From Chiayiivirga flava (GTDB lineage: Bacteria > Pseudomonadota > Gammaproteobacteria > Xanthomonadales > Xanthomonadaceae), in contig NZ_JACHHP010000003.1 in the NCBI RefSeq assembly GCF_014202825.1, positions 20,134-84,133 on the forward strand: a stretch of 64,000 bases of DNA, read 5' to 3'. The translations under genes were made by a program, and so were the position numbers. Under the pieces are notes generated by a model. The model did not search any database. It was not told the origin of the DNA and was given only the letters and a program-made list of their open reading frames with translations. Numbering within the stretch: the first letter of the stretch is position 1; each line of letters begins with the position of its first letter. Shown one piece after another: positions 29,633 through 37,537 of the stretch.

Positions 29633-30178
29633 TCAGAGCGCGGCCAGTCCCGCGGCGAGCCACAGCGAGAGGTTCGCGAGCAACACGGCGATGCCGGTGG
29701 CGGCGAGCACGTCGCTCGGATAGTGCAGGCCGAGCACCACGCGCGAGGCGGCCACGCTGGCGCAGAACGGGATCAGCAGCCACGCCAGCATCGGGTAGTA
29801 CGCCAGCGCCACCACGGTGAACGACACCGCGTGCAGCGTGTGCCCGGACGGAAAGCTGAACTCGTCGAGCGGCCGCGCCAGTGCCCGGATGCGCTGGTCC
29901 GACGCGAACGGGCGCGGCCGCCGCGTCCAGCGCTTGAGATGACGGTAGAGCAGCAGCGCGACGGCGCCGGTCGCGGCCAGATGCGTGGACGCCTGCAACC
30001 CCTGCCAGCCGTCGGCCGCGACGATGCCGAGCATCAGCACGTACCAGAATACGCCGTCGCCGAGCCGGCTCACGGCGCCGAAATAGGCGCGAACCACACG
30101 CCGCATGCCCCAGCGGTTGAATGCAAGGCACAGGCGGATGTCCTGGCGCTGCAACAGCGATTCGTTCTGCGGGCTCAT
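29633..30178 (-). CDS. PAP2-family membrane phosphatase
   Basis: 181 residues with about five membrane segments. The lipid phosphatase signature is in three parts: KRWTRRPRP, the FPSGHTLHAVS block and ASRVVLGLHYPSDVLAA. It probably removes phosphate from a membrane lipid such as undecaprenyl diphosphate or phosphatidic acid. It is coupled by an ATGA overlap to the GT4 gene upstream, which suggests shared work on a glycolipid or polyprenol carrier. Confidence 0.88.
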   Translation of the reverse strand: MSPQNESLLQRQDIRLCLAFNRWGMRRVVRAYFGAVSRLGDGVFWYVLMLGIVAADGWQGLQASTHLAATGAVALLLYRHLKRWTRRPRPFASDQRIRALARPLDEFSFPSGHTLHAVSFTVVALAYYPMLAWLLIPFCASVAASRVVLGLHYPSDVLAATGIAVLLANLSLWLAAGLAAL

Positions 30179-31302
30179 GCGGCGTTCCTCGGGCGAAGGT
30201 CGGCAAGCAGGGCGGCGAAATTGCCGCACACCGCGTCGTGGCGCAGCGGCAGCACGGCGGCGCGGGCCGCGATGCCGAAGCGCTGGCGCAGGTCCGGCCG
30301 GGTCGCGAGTTCGACCGCGGCCTGCACGAACCCGTCGGCGTCCTCGCGCGCCAGGCTGCGGCCGTGTGCGCGGTCGCGCAGATGTTCGCGCGCGGCGCCA
30401 TAGTCGAAGGCGACCGTGGCCAAGCCGCTCGCCATCGCTTCGAGCGTGACGTTGCCGAAGGTCTCGGACAGGCTCGGAAACAGGAACAGGTCGGCGCTGG
30501 CGAACTGTTCCGCCAGCGCCTCGCCACGCTGCGTGCCGACGAAGACGAAATCCGGATTCTCGGCCTGCAGCGCGGCGCGCGACGGGCCGTCGCCGACCCA
30601 CACGAAGCGCGCACGCGGCTGCTGCCGCTGCAGCGCGCGGAAGGCGCGCACGGCGAGCTCGAGATTCTTTTCCGGCGCGATGCGACCGACATGGATCGCC
30701 GCCACGTCCGCGGAAGCGAGACCCCACGAGGCACGCAGCGCCGCACGCCGTCGCGTCGGCGAGAACAGCTCGGTATCGACCGCGCGCGACAATAACTCGA
30801 CGCGGGCGAAACGATTCGCACGCAGGAAGTCGCTCAGTTCGCGCGTCGGCACCAGCGTGGCGTCGGCAAGATTGTGGAAGCGGCGCAGCCAGGCGAAGGC
30901 AAGCGGCGACAGGAACGGCGCGCCGTAGCGCGCCACGTAGTCGTCGAAACGCGTGTGGAAGCCGGTCGCCACCGGGATGCCGAGTTCGCGCGCGCAGCGC
31001 ACCGCCGACCAGCCGAGCGGGCCTTCGGTCGCGACGTACACCGCATCGGGGCGGTGGCCGCGCCACAACGCGGAAAGCCGCCGCTTCGCCGGCCAGCCGA
31101 AGCGCAGGCCCGGATAACGCGGCACCGCGGCGCCGGGCACGAGGACCTGGCGCGCGTCCGGCGCATCGGACAGTCCCTGCTGCGGCCGGATCACCTCCAC
31201 CGCGTGACCCATGCGGCGCAGGCCCTGCTCCAGACCCTGCACGGTCAGCGCAACGCCGTTGACCTCGGGCGGATAGGTTTCGGTGACGAGGGCGATGCGC
31301 AT
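30175..31302 (-). CDS. GT4 glycosyltransferase, glycolipid type
   Basis: 375-residue GT-B transferase. It begins MRIALVTETYPPEVNGVALTV, the start shared by family 4 transferases of the MgtA/glycolipid and mannosyl group; donor-site motifs are IHVGRIAPEKNLELAV, FLFPSLSETFGNVTLEAMA and GLATVAFDYGAAREHL. ATG 31302 is chosen because GGAG sits 9 bases upstream and the family start follows at once; ATG 31329 is possible. Coupled to a PAP2 phosphatase gene, so diacylglycerol or another lipid acceptor is plausible but unproven. Confidence 0.88.
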   Translation of the reverse strand: MRIALVTETYPPEVNGVALTVQGLEQGLRRMGHAVEVIRPQQGLSDAPDARQVLVPGAAVPRYPGLRFGWPAKRRLSALWRGHRPDAVYVATEGPLGWSAVRCARELGIPVATGFHTRFDDYVARYGAPFLSPLAFAWLRRFHNLADATLVPTRELSDFLRANRFARVELLSRAVDTELFSPTRRRAALRASWGLASADVAAIHVGRIAPEKNLELAVRAFRALQRQQPRARFVWVGDGPSRAALQAENPDFVFVGTQRGEALAEQFASADLFLFPSLSETFGNVTLEAMASGLATVAFDYGAAREHLRDRAHGRSLAREDADGFVQAAVELATRPDLRQRFGIAARAAVLPLRHDAVCGNFAALLADLRPRNAA

Positions 31303-31429
31303 CGACGCGGGCTCCGGCATGGAACGCATGCTCGCGTCCGCCGGTGGCGCGTCGATGACGCCCCCATGACCGCGCGGTGACAGCGCGGAACGCCCGCGCT
31401 GCCGCTGCCGACGTCCTGAAGCGCCGGAC

Positions 31430-33193
31430 TCAGCGCGCCGCGGCGCCGTCCAGGTCGTAGAACCGCCACTGCGCCTTTAGCGCGCGCGGTGGCGGGGCGT
31501 CGAGCAGGCGGGCGCGCACCAGCTCCACCGGCATCGGTCCGCCCTTGAGGATGGCATCGTGGAAGGCGCGGTCGGTCATGCGTCCGCTGTCCACCAGCTC
31601 CTTGTGCAGGGCGTAGAACTGCAGGCCGCCGAGCATGTACGCGGCCTGGTAGAGCGGGCCATAATCGCCCTGCAGGCTGCGCCGCACTTCGGCGGCGGCA
31701 TTTTCCGGCTCGTGTCCGACGCGGTCGACGAGCAGCTGCACCGCCTGTTGCGGCGTGAGTTCGCCGAGGTGGAAGCCGAGCGAAAACAGGATGCGCGCGG
31801 CACGGTGGCTGCGCCAGAACAGCATGCCGATGCGGTCTTCCGGCGTGGCCGCAAAGCCGCGATCCCACAGCAGGAATTCCCAGTACAGCGCCCAGCCTTC
31901 GCCCCAGAACGGCGTCCACGACAGTTGCTCGCGGTGCGGCTGGTAACGCGAATTGTAGAAATGCTGCAGGTGGTGGCCCGGGATCAGCTCGTGGTGCACG
32001 ACGGCGCGCGAGAAGTGGCGGTTGTTGCCGCGCAGGGCGTTCATTTTCTTGTCGAACGGCATGCCGTCGGTGGGGTAGGCCACCCACACGTCGGTGCCGC
32101 CGAGGAAAAACGGCGCCTGCAGCTGCGCCTCGGGCGAGAGCATCGTCATGCGCCAGTCGGTCTTGGCGAGCTCGGGCACGGTGACGAGATCGTTCTTTTC
32201 GACGTATTCGATGGCCTCGTGCGCGAGTTCGAGCGCGAGCTTCGGTTGCTCGCCCGGCGCCACGTGGCGCAGCTTCACGGCTTCGAGCGCCTGCTTCCAA
32301 TCGGCGTAGCCCATCTCCTTCGCGGCGATGCGCATCTGGTCCTCGCACCACGCGAGTTCGCGTTCGGCGAGCTTGACCAGCTCGTCGGGCGTGTAGTCGA
32401 TGAGCTCGTCGGCGAGGTCGGCCATCAGCGCCTCGCGGCCGATGGGATCGCCGACGATGCTCTCCGGTCCGCTGCCGCCGGCGAAGCGGTCGCGCAGCGC
32501 CTTGGCGTAGTCGCCGAGCAGCGGATCGAGCGCTTCGTACGGCTGCCTGTTCCACCACGTGAAGAGCGGATCGTAGCCGGCGTGGAAGCCGTACCACTCC
32601 TTCAGCGACGCGCGTGTCGCGTCGAGGATGCCGGCCGCGCGGTTGGCGAGGATGGCGGTGGGCTTGCGCTTGTCGTCCTTCTCGATCGCATCGAGCGCGG
32701 CGACCTGGTCGGCAATGGCCTTGCGCGCGCGCTCGAGCGTCTGTGCGCTGCGTTGCGGGTCCGGGTATTCCAGCGCACGGCGTGCTTCGGCAAGATCGAT
32801 CAGGCTCGAAACGCGTGGCAGCAGCGATTCGGCGTCCTTGTAGCGCTTGCGCTCGAATTCGAGGCCGCGCAGGTTGCGTGCGAGGTTGCGCGTGAGCAGT
32901 TGCCAGTCGATGCGGTCTTCGAGCGTCAGACTGTCGTAGTCGATCTCCGCGAGCCGAGCCTGCCAGCCGGTGTAGAGCGCTTCGAGCGCGGCTTCGCGGC
33001 GCGTGCCGAAACGGATGTCGTGCACGTGTTCGACGCTGTCGGCGTCCCGTAGGTAACGCTGCACAAACGGCGCGAGGCGCTGCGGCGAGGGTTGCATTTC
33101 GGACAGCGGCGGAACGAGCTCGGCGGCGTGGGCGGACGGCAGCACGAGGGCGCAGGCGAGGGCGAAGGGCAGGGCGTGGCGGAGGAATCGCAT
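31430..33193 (-). CDS. Secreted DUF885 zinc metallopeptidase-like protein
   Basis: 587 residues with a signal peptide (ALPFALACALVLPSAHA). The helical DUF885 fold resembles M32/M2-like gluzincins: HELIPGHH at about 401-408 gives the HExxH-type pair, and GEGWALYWE downstream supplies the third ligand. Domain-wide markers are YPTDGMPFDKKMNALRGNN and AAYMLGGLQFYALHKEL. Probably a periplasmic dipeptidyl- or oligopeptidase. It lies downstream of cysS-sufE on the same strand but a hairpin repeat separates them. Confidence 0.88.
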   Translation of the reverse strand: MRFLRHALPFALACALVLPSAHAAELVPPLSEMQPSPQRLAPFVQRYLRDADSVEHVHDIRFGTRREAALEALYTGWQARLAEIDYDSLTLEDRIDWQLLTRNLARNLRGLEFERKRYKDAESLLPRVSSLIDLAEARRALEYPDPQRSAQTLERARKAIADQVAALDAIEKDDKRKPTAILANRAAGILDATRASLKEWYGFHAGYDPLFTWWNRQPYEALDPLLGDYAKALRDRFAGGSGPESIVGDPIGREALMADLADELIDYTPDELVKLAERELAWCEDQMRIAAKEMGYADWKQALEAVKLRHVAPGEQPKLALELAHEAIEYVEKNDLVTVPELAKTDWRMTMLSPEAQLQAPFFLGGTDVWVAYPTDGMPFDKKMNALRGNNRHFSRAVVHHELIPGHHLQHFYNSRYQPHREQLSWTPFWGEGWALYWEFLLWDRGFAATPEDRIGMLFWRSHRAARILFSLGFHLGELTPQQAVQLLVDRVGHEPENAAAEVRRSLQGDYGPLYQAAYMLGGLQFYALHKELVDSGRMTDRAFHDAILKGGPMPVELVRARLLDAPPPRALKAQWRFYDLDGAAAR

Positions 33194-33243
33194 GGTGGGC
33201 TTCCGATCAGGACAGGCGCGCAGAATCGCGTCGAGCTTGTAAG

Positions 33244-33270
33244 CCCCTCTCCCACGGGGAGAGGGGTTTT
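33244..33270. terminator. REP-like hairpin between sufE and the DUF885 gene
   Basis: Perfect 10-bp arms CCCCTCTCCC and GGGAGAGGGG with a three-base loop, followed on the plus strand by TTTT. Both flanking genes are on the minus strand, where the T-run is on the wrong side, so it may act as a barrier or be a member of the REP family found elsewhere in the window rather than a true terminator. Confidence 0.45.
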
Positions 33271-33292
33271 GACGCCGCGGGCATGTGGAGGA

Positions 33293-33739
33293 TCAGGCCG
33301 CAACCTCGCGCGCCGCATTGCGGATGAACTCCAGCACCGCCGTCAACCCGTTGCTGCGCGTCGGCGACAGATGTTTCGCCAGCCCGATCGCCGCGATGTA
33401 GTCCGCCGGCGCCGCCAGGATCTCCTGCGCGCTGCGCCCGCTGTACACACGCAGCGCGAGATAGATCAGCCCCGACACGATCGCCGAGTCGCTCGCCGCG
33501 CGGAAATCGAGTCGCGCCGCGTCGCCGTCGGCAACGATCCACACCATCGACTGGCACCCGTGCAGGCGGTGTTCTTCGGTGCGGAATGCGTCCGGCAGCG
33601 GCGGCAGCTTGCGGCCGAGGTCGATCAAGTACTGGTAACGCTCGGACCAGTCGCCGAAGAAACCGAACTCGTCGGCGATGGCCTGTTGCGCCTCGATGGC
33701 GCTTGCTTCGAGCGGGAATTGCGCTGCGTCCATGCTCAT
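33293..33739 (-). CDS. sufE: Sulfur acceptor protein SufE
   Basis: 148 residues. SufE accepts persulfide from the cysteine desulfurase SufS through a conserved Cys, seen here as HGCQSMVW (near residue 62). The family start [18 protein letters not shown] and end [16 protein letters not shown] are present. ATG 33739 overlaps the cysS stop as ATGA, so it is co-translated with cysS; no other suf genes are in view. Confidence 0.92.
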   Translation of the reverse strand: MSMDAAQFPLEASAIEAQQAIADEFGFFGDWSERYQYLIDLGRKLPPLPDAFRTEEHRLHGCQSMVWIVADGDAARLDFRAASDSAIVSGLIYLALRVYSGRSAQEILAAPADYIAAIGLAKHLSPTRSNGLTAVLEFIRNAAREVAA

Positions 33740-35112
33740 CCGCCGCGCCGCCAGCGCACGCCCTGCGGTGTGTCTTCGAGCAGGATGTTTTCGTCCGCAA
33801 GCTGCTTGCGGATGGCATCGGCGCGGGCGAAGTCGCGCGCCTTTTTCGCTGCATCGCGTTCGTCCACCAGCGTCTGGATGCGCGCATCGTCGCCTTCGAC
33901 CGCGCCGCGTTCGAACCAGGCCGCGGGCGACTGCTGCAAGAGGCCCAGGCCGAGCCCCGCTCCGAGCAACTCGCGCTTGGCCGCGACCCGCGCGTCGCCT
34001 TCGGCCTTGCGCGCCGACGTGGCGATGCTGGCGAGCGCGGCCAACGCGTTCGGCGTGTTGAGGTCGTCGTCCAGTGCCATTTCGATGGCGTCCGGCACGT
34101 CGATCGGGGCAGCGCCGACATCGACATCGGCCAGATCGCGCAACGTGCCATACAACCGGTCGAGCGTGCGGATGCTCTGCTCCACCAGCGCATCGGACCA
34201 GTCCAGCGGCTGCCGGTAGTGCGCCGACAGCAGCGCGTAGCGCAGCGCCTCGGGCGGATGACGGGCCAGAAGGTCGTTGACGCGGCTGACATTGCCGAGC
34301 GACTTGCTCATCTTGGTGCCGGCGAAGTTCAGCATGCCGTTGTGCAGCCAGTAACGCGCGAACACCTTGCCGCCGTGTGCGCAGGTGCTCTGCGCGATCT
34401 CGTTTTCGTGGTGCGGGAACTGCAGGTCGACGCCGCCGGCGTGGATGTCGATGGTCTCCCCCAGATGCGCTTCGGCCATCGCCGAGCACTCGATGTGCCA
34501 GCCCGGCCGGCCGCGTCCCCACGGCGAGTCCCAGCCCGGCGTCTCGTCGTCGGACGGTTTCCACAGCACGAAATCGCCGGGATCGCGCTTGTACGGCGCC
34601 ACCTCCACGCGGGCGCCGGCGAGCATGTCGTCCGGATCGCGGCGCGACAGCGCGCCGTACTGCGCGTACGTGCCGACGGCGAACAGCACGTGGCCTTCGG
34701 CGGCGTAGGCATGGCCGCGTTCGATCAGCTGCTCGATCATCGCGATGATGTGCGGGATGTGCGCGGTGGCCGCAGGCTCCACGTCCGGGCGCTTCACGCC
34801 GAGCGCGTCCATGTGTTCGCGATACGCCTGCGTGTACTTGTCGGTGATGGTGGCGATCGGCACGCCGAGCTCGCGCGCGGCGGCGTTGATCTTGTCGTCC
34901 ACGTCGGTGATGTTGCGCGCGTAGGTCACTTTGCCGTAGCGGCGGCGCAGCAGGTCGGCGAGCACGCCGAACACTACCGGCGGGCGCGCATTGCCGATGT
35001 GCACGTAGTTGTAGACCGTGGGTCCGCAGATGTACATCGTGACGCGGTCGGGGTCGAGCGGGGAAAACGGTTCGAGGCTGCGGGTGAGGCTGTTGAAGAG
35101 TTTCAGGGTCAT
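33736..35112 (-). CDS. cysS: Cysteinyl-tRNA synthetase
   Basis: 458-residue class I synthetase that charges tRNA-Cys. Seen: the zinc-binding Cys and HIGH-type signature in [17 protein letters not shown], the conserved WHIECSAMA and HHENEIAQS zinc ligands, and the KMSKS loop as [11 protein letters not shown]. coli CysS is 461 residues. ATG 35112; no strong Shine-Dalgarno. It is operonic with sufE, linking cysteine charging and FeS assembly genes by position only. Confidence 0.95.
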   Translation of the reverse strand: MTLKLFNSLTRSLEPFSPLDPDRVTMYICGPTVYNYVHIGNARPPVVFGVLADLLRRRYGKVTYARNITDVDDKINAAARELGVPIATITDKYTQAYREHMDALGVKRPDVEPAATAHIPHIIAMIEQLIERGHAYAAEGHVLFAVGTYAQYGALSRRDPDDMLAGARVEVAPYKRDPGDFVLWKPSDDETPGWDSPWGRGRPGWHIECSAMAEAHLGETIDIHAGGVDLQFPHHENEIAQSTCAHGGKVFARYWLHNGMLNFAGTKMSKSLGNVSRVNDLLARHPPEALRYALLSAHYRQPLDWSDALVEQSIRTLDRLYGTLRDLADVDVGAAPIDVPDAIEMALDDDLNTPNALAALASIATSARKAEGDARVAAKRELLGAGLGLGLLQQSPAAWFERGAVEGDDARIQTLVDERDAAKKARDFARADAIRKQLADENILLEDTPQGVRWRRGG

Positions 35113-35344
35113 CGGGGAAGGATCGCCGGTGCGGTAGGGGCGGCACGGCCTCGCGCGCGAAGCGCGACACGGCCGTCTTAACGAAATTCTAAAGCGTGGA
35201 TTCAGGCGTTGGGTGCTTGAATCGCCCCCTGTCGTCGCTGGACCGCACCCGGGCGCATCTCGGGTCAGGGGCCCGTTCCAGCAGGGCGCCGCGCATCGGC
35301 ATCGATGCTGCGGCGCATCTGGCCGAATCGTTGCGGAGAATGCC

Positions 35345-35902
35345 ATGAAAGCCACTGTCACGCTCAGCCTTGCCGCGGCGCTTGCCTTGGCGGGTCCCGC
35401 CGCTGCGCAGCTGCCGCCGTCGTCGGACGGCTATCCGGCGCGCGAAAGCGTCAACTTCGGGTATGCCGACGTGCTGCGCGCAGACCCCGTGTATGAAACC
35501 GTGCGTTTCCGCGAGCCGCGCGAGGAGTGCTACGACGAGCCGGTGGTGCGGCGCGAACGCGGCGGTGGCGATCCCACCGGCGGCACCGTGCTCGGCGCGA
35601 TCATCGGCGGCGTGGTCGGCAACCAGGTCGGCAGCGGCAGCGGGCGCAAGGCGGCCACCGCCGCCGGCGCGATCATCGGGGGCACGGTTGGCCACCGCGT
35701 CGATTCCAACAACGGTGGCCCGGATCGCGAATACCGCGATGTCGAGCGCCGCTGCCGCATGGTGGACGTGGAGCGCGAGGAGCGCCGCATCAACGGCTAC
35801 GATGTGGAGTACCGCTACAAGGGCGATGTCTACATGTCGCGCCTGGACTACGACCCCGGCAACAAGCTGCGGATCCGCGTGGCGATTTCGCCGGCGGATT
35901 GA
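35345..35902 (+). CDS. Glycine-zipper (17 kDa antigen-like) exported protein
   Basis: 185 residues with a signal peptide ([15 protein letters not shown]). The core is a glycine-zipper two-helix unit [21 protein letters not shown] followed by [12 protein letters not shown], the Rick_17kDa_Anti pattern. A basic/acidic C-terminal domain ([38 protein letters not shown]) follows. There is no lipobox Cys. These proteins reside in the outer membrane or periplasm; the role is unclear. Downstream is a perfect hairpin, probably its terminator. Confidence 0.85.
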   Translation: MKATVTLSLAAALALAGPAAAQLPPSSDGYPARESVNFGYADVLRADPVYETVRFREPREECYDEPVVRRERGGGDPTGGTVLGAIIGGVVGNQVGSGSGRKAATAAGAIIGGTVGHRVDSNNGGPDREYRDVERRCRMVDVEREERRINGYDVEYRYKGDVYMSRLDYDPGNKLRIRVAISPAD

Positions 35903-35940
35903 GGGCGCGGGGCGCACACCCTGATCCAGTTCGAGGACAA

Positions 35941-35967
35941 CAAACGCCGGCTCCGTGCCGGCGTTTG
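35941..35967 (+). terminator. 11-bp perfect hairpin after the glycine-zipper gene
   Basis: CAAACGCCGGC and GCCGGCGTTTG flank the loop TCCGT. It lies 38 bp after the stop codon. There is no T-run, so termination would not be classical; a GC-rich stop or 3' end stabiliser fits. Confidence 0.5.
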
Positions 35968-36040
35968 CACATTTGCGGTCTTCTCGCCCGGCAAGTCAGT
36001 CGCAAACGCTCCGATTCTCGTATCCCCCTACCGGAGAAAT

Positions 36041-36086
36041 CCTTCTCCCGCGCAGCGGGGAAGGTGCCGGCAGGCGGAAGGGGGCA
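36041..36086. repeat. REP-like unit upstream of the arg leader
   Basis: CCTTCTCCCGCGCAGCGGGGAAGG followed by TGCCGGCAGGCGGAAGGGGGC, the same family as the units at 46,902 and 63,892 but in the opposite orientation. Confidence 0.55.
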
Positions 36087-36123
36087 CGCCACGCAAGCAC
36101 GTCGCAGCGAAGCCGACGCCGTA

Positions 36124-36152
36124 TTGCACCGCACCACAGGCCATGCCACACT
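36124..36152 (+). promoter_or_regulatory. Weak sigma-70-like promoter for the arg leader
   Basis: TTGCAC at 36,124-36,129 is followed after 17 bases by CACACT at 36,147-36,152. The -35 is good; the -10 keeps only A2, A4 and T6. It would start transcription near 36,160, just upstream of the leader frame. Confidence 0.3.
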
Positions 36153-36216
36153 CTCGCACATGTTGCTCGCGCCCGCCAACGCCGACGTCCTGACCTCCGC
36201 CCGCATGGCGTCCGGC

Positions 36217-36264
36217 ATGACCTCGCGTGCGCGTCGACCGTTGCCCTGTGCATCCGCTGGGTAA
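36217..36264 (+). CDS. Putative 15-residue arginine leader peptide
   Basis: ATG ACC TCG CGT GCG followed by CGT CGA encodes M-T-S-R-A-R-R, then PLPCASAG and TAA. Arg codons are CGT (36,226), CGT (36,232) and CGA (36,235), not the CGC that dominates this genome. In-frame ATGs at 36,205 and 36,160 would lengthen it. No good Shine-Dalgarno is visible, which is the main weakness. The last two sense codons, GCT GGG, are complementary to CCCAGC in the terminator that follows. Function as an attenuator leader is inferred. Confidence 0.4.
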   Translation: MTSRARRPLPCASAG

Positions 36265-36320
36265 CGGCAGCCACTGCCATTTCGTCTGACGAAAAGCCCA
36301 GCCTCCGCGCTGGGCTTTTT
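36256..36320 (+). promoter_or_regulatory. Candidate attenuator: antiterminator and terminator pairings
   Basis: GCTGGG (36,256-36,261, the end of the leader peptide) can pair with CCCAGC (36,297-36,302), which is also the left arm of the terminator. Between them are the hairpins GGCAG/CTGCC (36,266-36,278) and TTTCGT/ACGAAA (36,280-36,294). A ribosome at the TAA would cover GCTGGG and allow the terminator; one stalled at the Arg codons would leave it free and prevent termination. This is the logic of trp-type attenuation. The antiterminator is only 6 bp, so confidence is limited. Confidence 0.45.
36292..36320 (+). terminator. Strong intrinsic terminator upstream of argF'
   Basis: Arms AAAAGCCCAGC and GCTGGGCTTTT (11 bp) with loop CTCCGC, running into T6 then GTTTT. 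It lies 62 bp before the argF' ATG, an unusual place for a terminator unless it is conditional. Confidence 0.85.
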
Positions 36321-36381
36321 TGTTTTCCGTGTTCGCGTTTTGCAGATCCCGCCACCGAATCCGACCCACGCCGGAGCCCCG

Positions 36382-37386
36382 ATGAAGCATTTCCTCAACA
36401 CACAGGACTGGTCGCACAGCGATCTCGACGCATTGCTGACCCAGGCCGCGCTGTTCAAGAAGAACAAGCTCGGCGACGAGCTGCAGGGAAAATCCATCGC
36501 GCTGGTGTTCTTCAACAGCTCGTTGCGCACGCGCTCGAGCTTCGAGCTCGGGGCTTTCCAGCTCGGCGGCCACGCCATCGTGCTGCAGCCGGGCAAGGAC
36601 GCCTGGCCGATCGAATTCGACGTCGGCACGGTGATGGACGGCGAGGCCGAGGAACACATCGCGGAAGTGGCGCAGGTGCTCGGTCGCTATGTCGACATGA
36701 TCGGTGTGCGCGCCTTCCCGAAATTCGTCGACTGGCAGACCGACCGCGAGGACCGCGTGTTGCAGGGCTTCGCGAAATACGCCGGCGTGCCGGTGATCAA
36801 CCTCGAGACCATCACGCACCCGTGCCAGGAACTCGCGCACGCGATGGCACTGCAGGAACACTTCGGCACGCACGACCTGCGCGGCAAGAAGTACGTGCTG
36901 ACCTGGACCTACCACCCGAAGGCGCTCAATACCGCCGTCGCCAACTCCGCGCTCACCATCGCCACGCGCCTGGGCATGGACGTGACGCTGCTGTGCCCGA
37001 CGCCCGACTACGTGCTGGACGAACGCTACATGGGCTGGGCGCAGACCAACGTGGCGGAAAGCGGCGGCTCGCTGCGCGTGAGCCACGACATCGCAGACGC
37101 CTACACCGGCGCCGACATCGTCTACGCCAAGAGCTGGGGCGCGCTGCCGTATTTCGGCAACTGGGAACCGGAGAAACCCATCCGGGACCGGTACAGGCAC
37201 TTCATCGTCGACTCGGAAAAGATGGCGATGACCAACAACGGCGTCTTCAGCCACTGCCTGCCGCTGCGCCGGAACATCAAGGCGACCGATGCGGTGATGG
37301 ATTCGCCGGCGTGCATCGCGATCAACGAGGCCGAGAACCGCCTGCACGTGCAGAAGGCGGTGATGGCGGCGTTGATGGCCCAGTAA
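36382..37386 (+). CDS. argF': N-acetylornithine carbamoyltransferase
   Basis: Carbamoylates N-acetyl-L-ornithine to N-acetyl-L-citrulline, the Xanthomonas-type replacement of ordinary ornithine carbamoyltransferase. 334 residues. The carbamoyl-phosphate motif is SSLRTR (46-51); HPCQELAHA and HCLPLRRNIK are also present, and QPGKDAWPIEF with the EEHIAEV segment corresponds to the acetyl-ornithine-specific loop of the Xanthomonas campestris enzyme (known family). ATG 36382 follows a terminator-like leader. It heads the arginine cluster. ArgE further on removes the acetyl group from acetylcitrulline. Confidence 0.95.
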   Translation: MKHFLNTQDWSHSDLDALLTQAALFKKNKLGDELQGKSIALVFFNSSLRTRSSFELGAFQLGGHAIVLQPGKDAWPIEFDVGTVMDGEAEEHIAEVAQVLGRYVDMIGVRAFPKFVDWQTDREDRVLQGFAKYAGVPVINLETITHPCQELAHAMALQEHFGTHDLRGKKYVLTWTYHPKALNTAVANSALTIATRLGMDVTLLCPTPDYVLDERYMGWAQTNVAESGGSLRVSHDIADAYTGADIVYAKSWGALPYFGNWEPEKPIRDRYRHFIVDSEKMAMTNNGVFSHCLPLRRNIKATDAVMDSPACIAINEAENRLHVQKAVMAALMAQ

Positions 37387-37400
37387 CCCTGCACCATTCC

Positions 37401-37500
37401 TCCCCGTCGCCCCGGCGAACGCCGGGGCCCAGTGACGCTGCTTCTGCACTTGTAGCGACAGCCACGTCACTGGGTCCCGGCCTTCGCCGGGACGACGGGA
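37401..37500. repeat. MITE-like inverted repeat between argF' and argG
   Basis: Arms of about 36 bp (37,401-37,437 and 37,465-37,500) are near-perfect inverted copies ending in CCCAGTGACG/CGTCACTGGG, with a 27-bp spacer. Each arm contains its own GC-rich hairpin (CCCCGGCG-AA-CGCCGGGG on the left). A related element lies at 62,126-62,260. Confidence 0.7.
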
Positions 37501-37537
37501 TCGAACACTCCGACTTCACGCTTCGAACGAAACCACC

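Larger units (their letters stand above)
35903..36381. other. 479-bp leader gap before argF'
   Basis: From left to right: the hairpin at 35,941, a REP-like unit at about 36,041-36,086, a possible promoter with TTGCAC at 36,124, a small Arg-codon-containing reading frame (36,217-36,264), two small hairpins and a strong intrinsic terminator at 36,292-36,320, then argF' at 36,382. Other open frames in it are Arg-rich shadows. Confidence 0.6.

Noticed and set aside
36160..36216. Longer leader peptide from ATG 36160
   Set aside because: It would need to start at or before the predicted transcription start and has no ribosome-binding site; kept only as a possible in-frame extension.
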